A DNA stretch of 7,359 bases from Bacteroidetes bacterium 4572_114 (GTDB taxonomy: Bacteria > Bacteroidota > Bacteroidia > Bacteroidales > 4484-276): the NCBI GenBank assembly GCA_002254335.1, contig NIVA01000080.1:1-7359 (forward strand), read 5' to 3'. The notes below the pieces were generated by a model, which saw only the letters and a program-made list of their open reading frames with translations, ran no database searches and was not told where the DNA came from. How positions within the stretch are numbered: the stretch's first letter is position 1; each line of letters starts with the position of its first letter. A program made the position numbers and the translations under genes. Of this stretch, positions 6,001 through 7,359 are shown piece by piece.

Positions 6001-7234
6001 GTCCTGGAATACCATTTTCTGGTCAAACCCTGAACCGGGCATGTTTACCGATATGGCATTTATCATTACCTCCGGGACAACAGTGGAACAACAAACAATT
6101 GATCTGAACGTAGGTTGGAGCGGGCTGTCAAGCTACCTTGTCCCAATCAAACCGGACGTTACTGATATATTTAGCCCGATTATTGGAAACCTGGAGATTG
6201 TGTATAACCTTAGCGGGACCTACTGGCCTTCACAGGGAGTCAACACACTTGGGGATTGGGATGAATACAGCGGTTATGTAATCAAGGTTTTGGCTGATGA
6301 TTACCTCACCATTTATGGAAATGAAGTATTGAACAAAACCGTGGATATTGCTGCCGGCTGGTCGCTTGTCCCTGTCTTGAGCAAAACAGATGTAGATGCC
6401 GTTAATATATTTGCCGGCCATCCCGGGTTTTACCTTGCGAAGGAGGTGGCCGGATCGGGTGTTTTATGGCCAATTTTCAACATCAATTCACTCGGTAACC
6501 TTGAAACCGGTAAAGCATATTTTGTTTATTCTACTTCAGCCGGTTCAATTACCTATCTGTCCAAAGGGGAAAATCCCTCATCAGGGGGCGAAAATCCAAG
6601 GGCAACAAGTGGAGAAAATAGTGTTATTATCTCACCCTGGAACGATGTATGTAAAACTGCAACTACCCATGTCGTGGCATTCACCAAAGGGGCATTGCCC
6701 AGACTAAAAACCGGGGATATAATTGGGGCGTTCACCCAATCGGGTATATGTGCAGGATTGGTTGAATATGCCGAAAATGGGTTTGGGCTTGTCCTTAACG
6801 GGGATGATGTTTATACAACTTCTGCCGATGGCTTTGCGCCCAACGAAATTGTCAGGTACAGTTTGTACAGGCCTTCAACAGATCAAACTTTCGGCCTGGA
6901 AGTTAAATACGGCCCAACCCTCGACAACAGTGGGCGGTTCCAGGCTAACGGCATGTCGGCAGTGGTTCAGGTTGTTATGTCGCCAACTGATGTTGTAGGT
7001 TATACGGGCAGCAATATTCATATCTACCCTAACCCTTCTGAGGGGGTATTTAATATTGATGGCATCCCCGGTAATGCCGAAATTAGCATCTATAATGCTT
7101 TTGGCAAGCAAATATATTTTGAAGAGACAAACCCACCGGTCCAAATTGACCTTTCCGGTCAGCCAAATGGGATTTATATTATCAAAATTGTAACGGGATC
7201 AGGAACTTACTACGATAAGCTGATCCTGGATTAA
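2..7234 (+). CDS. Giant multidomain T9SS-secreted surface protein, 5'-partial (GEVED / beta-propeller / toroid / CARDB / GEVED-X array / sorting domain)
   Basis: The frame is open from the left edge to TAA at 7232-7234, giving 2410 residues with no N-terminus. Residue numbers used here count the codon at 2-4 as residue 1. The TTG at 131 is not a credible start: the 43 codons before it are open, encode a recognisable GEVED ending (FARFR, then DGEVEDYEVEI), and no signal peptide follows the TTG. Domains in order: GEVED tail (1-32), six-bladed PD40 propeller (41-281), alpha/alpha-toroid (283-670), CARDB (671-778), three GEVED-X units (779-2025), a duplicated GWS/WP domain (2033-2185), a GEN linker, an IGAF/CAG domain (2207-2331), and a T9SS type A sorting domain (2337-2410). 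Known biology: such sorting domains direct export across the outer membrane and are usually cleaved, with the cargo anchored to the surface or released. Inference: an adhesin, binding or scaffold protein. No enzyme active site was recognised. No neighbouring gene is visible. Confidence 0.95.
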   Translation, partial: TTFARFRITTYTGVGYFGLATDGEVEDYEVEIQAQAQGGGDGVLIFHKELPGQLGIYLMKSDGTDESQLTDHGWFGQGSPITEKIAFGEYYNDGIWTVGKFGGQEQLTDFGNGPTWSPDASKIAFFDGTVIGADRRIWVMDSDDPSTTTQISNAPGSFPKWSPVDSLILFHGEVGTGIWQIYSDGSGEALLYSGGGWPTWSPDGARIAYTNLLDSCIYIMNADGSDKTKLSTEKGILANWAPDGASIAFEHAVDGGIWTIGVDGANEVQLNADGYAPCWLFSAPSAIISGKEWLALQQNPDGSWGNCCSNYVCTVAKTGLAVLKLESNAIEAGYYPIDDTYVFYQNVRDGLDYLLANAHIINIGPQTNGNPDTDGDSLGVYFVSPSGTCESWHTRETYETSIVAMAIACSTFPDSIVDVVGSAVYGWTYLEVLDDVADYIAWSQTDAGFGRGGWNYIQQDSNDPTGDPYEDSRSDQSNSGYATLGLAYAEADLPWGFGAPLPNAITIPNFVRSELNIWVNNIQDPVDGDANDGGSHYESIGDSWGANMLRTGNLIQQMAWLGDVPTTPRVVAALDYMELHWYDIGDPGWMGPGMSPTAGYQAMYTTMKGLEALGVKYVDWPANTIDWYLDFRNTLVAEQNSNGSWPSSWWDDGEQILSTEWALLTLQAIIVPPPELPDLVVTEKYEVWVDEPYYQVYYQVTNAGNDVAPISIVGLEIDGVFIDTAWVPALLPAGTYNSHFDTLIIHTFGSDTIVVCADYYDDIVELNEANNCNHNTLPCYDFGDAPDDSLVPGYPTLLANNGAFHQILRGYYLGSSIDQEFDGQPTYLADGDDYDGNNDEQGVAFPSGISAGTTTTISVTASAPGYLNAWIDYDINQSWADPTEQIFTDEPLVAGVNMLTFNIPAGTGGTYTFARFRFCSVPGLSFDGPAPDGEVEDYDIEIEESAVSKMHFPQWPDLDTTGVDVYCMGDVLLADDFLCTESGYITDINIWGSWLNDIVPPLAEMPDVKLSIWSDNPSGPNGHSEPLDLLWSRTFIPNDYNMFEYAPVPNGEWFYWPHYGEAVFPGDWKVFELDFLVQEEEAFVQDSGTIYWLSVNAIAKEGTDYLFGWKSSQYHFNDFAVWQTYAPTWNMLCYPEQHPLKDTCMDLAFNISGYPTHSDKFDWGDAPDGPYPTLKSSNGAHHSPDGLTFLGLLIDTENDGIPDFYALGDDLDNIDDEDGVQLTSSLIPGGATTIDIVANGNCLLNGWIDFYNNGNWTDPPDHVFIDVALSPGVNSMSFNVPAGALPGDAYARFRVNGSGGISYDGYGYEGEVEDYKFLIIDTIPNNKSGNPQYPDPNGWDINITYPAELGDDWICSESGPVSDFHFWVSWLDDEIPDEIGNAIEHFTISIYSDIPAGQSQTGYSTPGDMLWTRNFVPNEFSYQPAFDHLQGWLDPYMGFADPINHYGCYRIDIDNFDEPFVQEKGTVYWLVITANLITGGGGANTIVVTLDGVNPNIQPYETWEESGVILSLQDLDGPASYGVDADRIWLYPALLNLDFSMIAGTVVGAEVDIIDYCGTGCTEAILYDGAAVVDQKGNSSSNTNETLYLSNLLGSNVDRLTVTSYEGVVIEIRLIVETEGGGYTLGWKTSLDHWNDNAVYHDLSGGSDWYELYDPISDRNIDMSFIITGQSVQPENLDFGDAPDEPYPTLLANDGARHIYNPDIFLGNLIDTEFDGIQTPDALGDDNDNLDDEDGVELLWPIMAGSPCKIKVSASVNDAYFNGWIDFNGNGSWAEPEDQIFTDKVLMAGDNYITFIAPSDVVSGSTFARFRFSTQPNLSYIGKAEDGEVEDYLVEVEGYGNIKWQQGPDPDLPGLHDIYPTIIADDWLCAGGDVLDIHWWGNYETSQGMEIRGEGISYFHLSIHEDSDCFPIEPEILGFDVPFSSIQEINTGMINAEGSIIYLYEFFLPEPFAQEKGKTYWLDISAFANDPESPPIWRWQEANRWYEPILCGAVEKTDPGSWNTIFWSNPEPGMFTDMAFIITSGTTVEQQTIDLNVGWSGLSSYLVPIKPDVTDIFSPIIGNLEIVYNLSGTYWPSQGVNTLGDWDEYSGYVIKVLADDYLTIYGNEVLNKTVDIAAGWSLVPVLSKTDVDAVNIFAGHPGFYLAKEVAGSGVLWPIFNINSLGNLETGKAYFVYSTSAGSITYLSKGENPSSGGENPRATSGENSVIISPWNDVCKTATTHVVAFTKGALPRLKTGDIIGAFTQSGICAGLVEYAENGFGLVLNGDDVYTTSADGFAPNEIVRYSLYRPSTDQTFGLEVKYGPTLDNSGRFQANGMSAVVQVVMSPTDVVGYTGSNIHIYPNPSEGVFNIDGIPGNAEISIYNAFGKQIYFEETNPPVQIDLSGQPNGIYIIKIVTGSGTYYDKLILD
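112..120 (+). repeat. G9 homopolymer inside the coding sequence
   Basis: Nine consecutive G residues encode the end of a Gln codon and Gly-Gly-Gly in the linker (AQAQGGGDG) between the GEVED tail and the propeller. As written, the frame is intact on both sides. Adding one G would bring TGA at 121-123 into frame; losing one G would bring TGA at 132-134 into frame. It is therefore either a possible slipped-strand on/off site or a place where sequencing errors could occur. Confidence 0.9.
122..845 (+). other. Six-bladed PD40/TolB-like beta-propeller domain
   Basis: Residues 41-281 hold repeats of the PD40 (WD40-like, Pfam PF07676) type. The W-[SA]-P-D-[GA]-x(2)-IA[FY] motif appears as PTWSPDASKIAF, PKWSPVDSLILF, PTWSPDGARIAY and ANWAPDGASIAF, with a degraded copy GSPITEKIAF. 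Each is followed by a [GC]-I-[WY]-x(4)-D/G-G strand and a QLT-like ending. Counting the opening strand VLIFHKE and the closing APCWLFS gives six blades, as in the TolB C-terminal propeller. Known role of the fold: protein or ligand binding. No catalytic residues are evident. In a secreted protein this domain is probably a recognition head; the ligand cannot be read from sequence. Confidence 0.85.
848..2011 (+). other. Alpha/alpha-toroid domain of the prenyltransferase / squalene-cyclase-repeat type
   Basis: Residues 283-670 begin with a QW-like motif (WLALQQNPDGSWG) and end with a second one (LVAEQNSNGSWP), followed by the helix STEWALLTLQAI. Between them are helices typical of the fold, such as TGLAVLKLES, VRDGLDYLLANA, TSIVAMAIA and SGYATLGLAYA. 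This is the helical-barrel architecture of terpene cyclases and protein prenyltransferase beta subunits, also present as a non-catalytic domain in secreted proteins. The DxDD cyclase motif is not seen, so cyclase activity is unlikely. A Cys cluster (NCCSNYVC, about residues 304-311) lies just after the first QW motif. The likely role is binding or structural. Confidence 0.75.
2012..2335 (+). other. CARDB-type Ig-like domain
   Basis: Residues 671-778 start with a Pro-rich hinge (PPPELPDLVV) and contain the characteristic CARDB (PF07705) strands: YYQVTNAGND, a middle strand with the inward-facing hydrophobic pattern, and the ending DDIVELNEANNCN. CARDB domains are Ig-like beta-sandwich spacers or adhesion modules in bacterial and archaeal surface proteins. 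Here the domain joins the helical toroid to the GEVED-X array. Confidence rests on the V-N-E/A-NN ending and the VTN-x-G motif. Confidence 0.8.
2336..2833 (+). other. GEVED domain 1
   Basis: Residues 779-944. Family marks in order: DFGDAPD, YPTLLANNGAFH, LGSSIDQEFDG, an Asp/Asn-rich loop (DGDDYDGNNDEQGV), NAWIDYDINQSW, FARFRF and DGEVEDYDIEI. GEVED domains are beta-sandwich modules common in large secreted bacterial proteins. The Asp-rich loop differs most from copies 2 and 3, having a Gln where they read DDEDGV. Confidence 0.9.
2834..3475 (+). other. X module 1 (recurrent module following GEVED)
   Basis: Residues 945-1158. Key marks: KMHFPQWPD, LADDFLCTESG, INIWGSWLND, VKLSIWSDNPSG, LLWSRTFIPN, FVQDSGTIYWLSV, LFGWKSSQYHFND and the closing MDLAFNISG. 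The same order of motifs recurs after GEVED 2 and GEVED 3. The alternating hydrophobic strands suggest a beta-sandwich. I do not assign a named family with confidence. The Cys in ADDFLC and a second nearby Cys (DVYCMGD) could form a disulfide. Confidence 0.7.
3476..3964 (+). other. GEVED domain 2
   Basis: Residues 1159-1321. Marks: FDWGDAPDGPYPTL, SSNGAHH, LGLLIDTENDG, ALGDDLDNIDDEDGV, LNGWIDFYNNGNW, DAYARFR and EGEVEDYKFLI. It is complete. The Asp-rich loop is a possible Ca2+ site, by inference from residue density only. Confidence 0.92.
3965..5011 (+). other. X module 2, interrupted by a nested domain
   Basis: Residues 1322-1670. It carries the X-module marks: LGDDWICSESG, FHFWVSWLDD, FTISIYSDIPAG, MLWTRNFVPN, FVQEKGTVYWLVI, then, after an insertion, YTLGWKTSLDHWND and IDMSFIITG. 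The module is about 135 residues longer than X1. The excess sits between the YWL strand and the GWK strand, which are only a few residues apart in X1 (YWLSVNAIAKEGTDYLFGWK). Confidence 0.7.
4448..4858 (+). other. Nested beta-rich domain inserted in X module 2
   Basis: About 137 residues (1483-1619), from ANTIVVTLDG to RLIVETE, with no counterpart in X1 or X3. It is bounded by Gly-rich stretches (TGGGG before, EGGGY after). The residue pattern is all-beta (IDYCGTGCTEAILYDGA, then DRLTVTSYEGVVIEIRLIV), suggesting a jelly-roll or lectin-like sandwich. CGTGC could form a small disulfide loop. I do not recognise the family; carbohydrate binding would be a guess. Confidence 0.6.
5012..5515 (+). other. 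GEVED domain 3
   Basis: Residues 1671-1838. Marks: LDFGDAPDEPYPTLLAN, DGARH, LGNLIDTEFDG, ALGDDNDNLDDEDGV, FNGWIDFNGNGSW, TFARFRF and DGEVEDYLVEV. It is complete and closest to the family consensus. It shares a 17-nt identical stretch with GEVED 2 (3615-3631 and 5163-5179) at the start of the Asp-rich loop. Confidence 0.92.
5516..6076 (+). other. X module 3 (diverged copy)
   Basis: Residues 1839-2025. It retains IIADDWLCAGGD, IHWWGNY, FHLSIHEDSD, FAQEKGKTYWLDI, WRWQEANRWY and the closing TDMAFIITSG. The segment holding LW-[ST]-R-[TN]-F-[IV]-PN in X1 and X2 is not recognisable here, and the GWK strand has become WRW. The module is shorter than X1 and is the most divergent of the three. It ends the GEVED-X array. 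Confidence 0.65.
6098..6556 (+). other. Duplicated GWS...WP...LG...GY domain common in Bacteroidota secreted proteins
   Basis: Residues 2033-2185 contain two related halves offset by 81 codons. Half 1 has IDLNVGWSGLSSYLVP, GTYWPSQGVNTLGDW and SGYVIKV. Half 2 has VDIAAGWSLVPVLS, GVLWPIFNINSLGNL and GKAYFVYS. From memory, similar segments often precede T9SS sorting domains in large Bacteroidota cargo. No formal family name or function is assigned. Confidence 0.65.
6557..6619 (+). repeat. GEN-repeat linker
   Basis: A short hydrophilic segment with three GEN tripeptides (KGENPSSGGENPRATSGEN). The GAAAATCC core is repeated in the DNA. It is rich in Gly, Ser, Asn and Pro, as expected of a flexible linker between folded domains. 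Confidence 0.7.
6620..6994 (+). other. Domain with GD-IGAF and G-CAG motifs, next to the sorting domain
   Basis: Residues 2207-2331. Visible marks: VIISPWNDVCKTATTHVVAF, LKTGDIIGAFTQSGICAGLVEY, GFGLVLNGDD, GFAPNEIVRYSLYRP and the closing SAVVQVV. The pattern TH-x-VAF, then GD-x-IGAF-x(3)-G-x-CAG, occurs in C-terminal regions of Bacteroidota secreted proteins (recollection, not searched). Its function is unknown to me. It lies directly before the sorting domain, with a linker of about five residues. Confidence 0.6.
7010..7231 (+). other. T9SS type A C-terminal sorting domain
   Basis: Residues 2337-2410 show the standard pattern of the Por secretion system sorting domain (TIGR04183 type): IHIYPNPSEGVFNI, then AEISIYNAFGKQIY, IDLSGQPNGIYIIKI, and the final strand YYDKLILD at the very C-terminus. 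It directs export of the folded protein across the outer membrane by the type IX machinery and is typically removed on export. This is the strongest taxonomic marker in the window, since the T9SS is largely confined to the Bacteroidota and close relatives. Confidence 0.95.
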
Positions 7235-7247
7235 AATGCCTTCATCT

Positions 7248-7284
7248 CCCCAAATGGTATTCCTAATTGGGATGCCCTTTGGGG
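7248..7284 (+). other. Hairpin just after the stop codon
   Basis: Left arm 7248-7263 (CCCCAAATGGTATTCC), loop TAATT, right arm 7269-7284 (GGGATGCCCTTTGGGG). The stem is 16 bp, with one mismatch and two G-T wobbles. It starts 13 bases after the stop. No T tract follows, so it is not itself a classic terminator; it may protect the mRNA 3' end or aid the terminator downstream. Confidence 0.7.
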
Positions 7285-7294
7285 GTGGTGATAA

Positions 7295-7325
7295 AACCTG
7301 CTACCGAAAGGTAGTGGGTTTTTTT
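7295..7325 (+). terminator. Intrinsic (rho-independent) terminator
   Basis: Stem AACCTGCTACC (7295-7305), GAAA tetraloop (7306-7309), GGTAGTGGGTT (7310-7320). This is an 11-bp stem with two wobble pairs, followed by a run of seven T (7319-7325). It lies 60 bases past the stop codon and ends the transcription unit. The last 34 bases of the window (7326-7359) show no gene or clear signal. Confidence 0.88.
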
Positions 7326-7359
7326 ATAGGCAACAGAATATTTAGCCAGTTTCATTTGG

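Larger units (their letters stand above)
2336..6076 (+). repeat. Three tandem GEVED-X units (coding repeats)
   Basis: The Asp codon of the D-[FW]-GDAPD motif lies at 2342, 3485 and 5033. The spacings are 1143 and 1548 bp; removing the 411-bp nested segment from the second gives 1137 bp, nearly identical to the first. Protein similarity between units is clear, but DNA identity is patchy, so the duplications are old. The first GEVED fragment (2-97) is not followed by X and lies outside this array. Confidence 0.8.

Noticed and set aside
2336..6076. CRISPR array or mobile-element repeats
   Set aside because: The periodicity is over 1.1 kb, in frame, and explained by protein-domain duplication. 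No short regularly spaced repeats, transposase or terminal inverted repeats are seen.

Overview
The window is almost entirely one very long open reading frame on the + strand, running in frame from the left edge (first complete codon at position 2) to a TAA stop at 7232-7234. It encodes the last 2410 residues of a giant secreted multidomain protein whose N-terminus lies outside the window. The C-terminus is a type IX secretion system (T9SS) type A sorting domain (YPNP, then NGIYIIKI, ending KLILD), so the organism is very probably a member of the Bacteroidota. Acidic, Lys/Arg-poor, beta-rich extracellular domains fit an environmental, perhaps marine or sediment, member of that phylum, but this last point is inference.

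Layout: (1) 2-97, the tail of a GEVED domain cut by the window edge. (2) 112-120, a G9 homopolymer inside the coding sequence, at the linker. (3) 122-845, a six-bladed PD40/TolB-like beta-propeller. (4) 848-2011, an alpha/alpha-toroid of the prenyltransferase/squalene-cyclase-repeat type. (5) 2012-2335, a CARDB-type Ig-like domain. (6) 2336-6076, three tandem units, each a GEVED domain followed by a recurrent module here called X (motif ADD[FW]-[LI]-C, then a Trp-rich strand, then a [FV][VA]Q-x(2)-G-x(2)-YWL strand). The middle X carries a nested domain of about 137 residues. (7) 6098-6556, a twice-repeated GWS...WP...LG...GY domain. (8) 6557-6619, a GEN-repeat linker. (9) 6620-6994, a GD-IGAF/G-CAG domain. 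(10) 7010-7231, the T9SS sorting domain. After the stop come two hairpins. The second, with a GAAA loop and a T7 tail, is a convincing intrinsic terminator, so the gene ends its transcription unit.

The only gene visible is this one. The parts suggest a long cell-surface or released protein: the sorting domain sends it through the T9SS, the repeated GEVED-X units act as an extended stalk or binding array, and the propeller and toroid form a more distal globular head. No catalytic motif was recognised, so an adhesin, binding or scaffold role is inferred rather than shown. The points most worth a second look are the in-frame G9 tract, where a slip of one base either way gives a stop almost at once, the nested domain in the second X module, and the recurrent X module itself.
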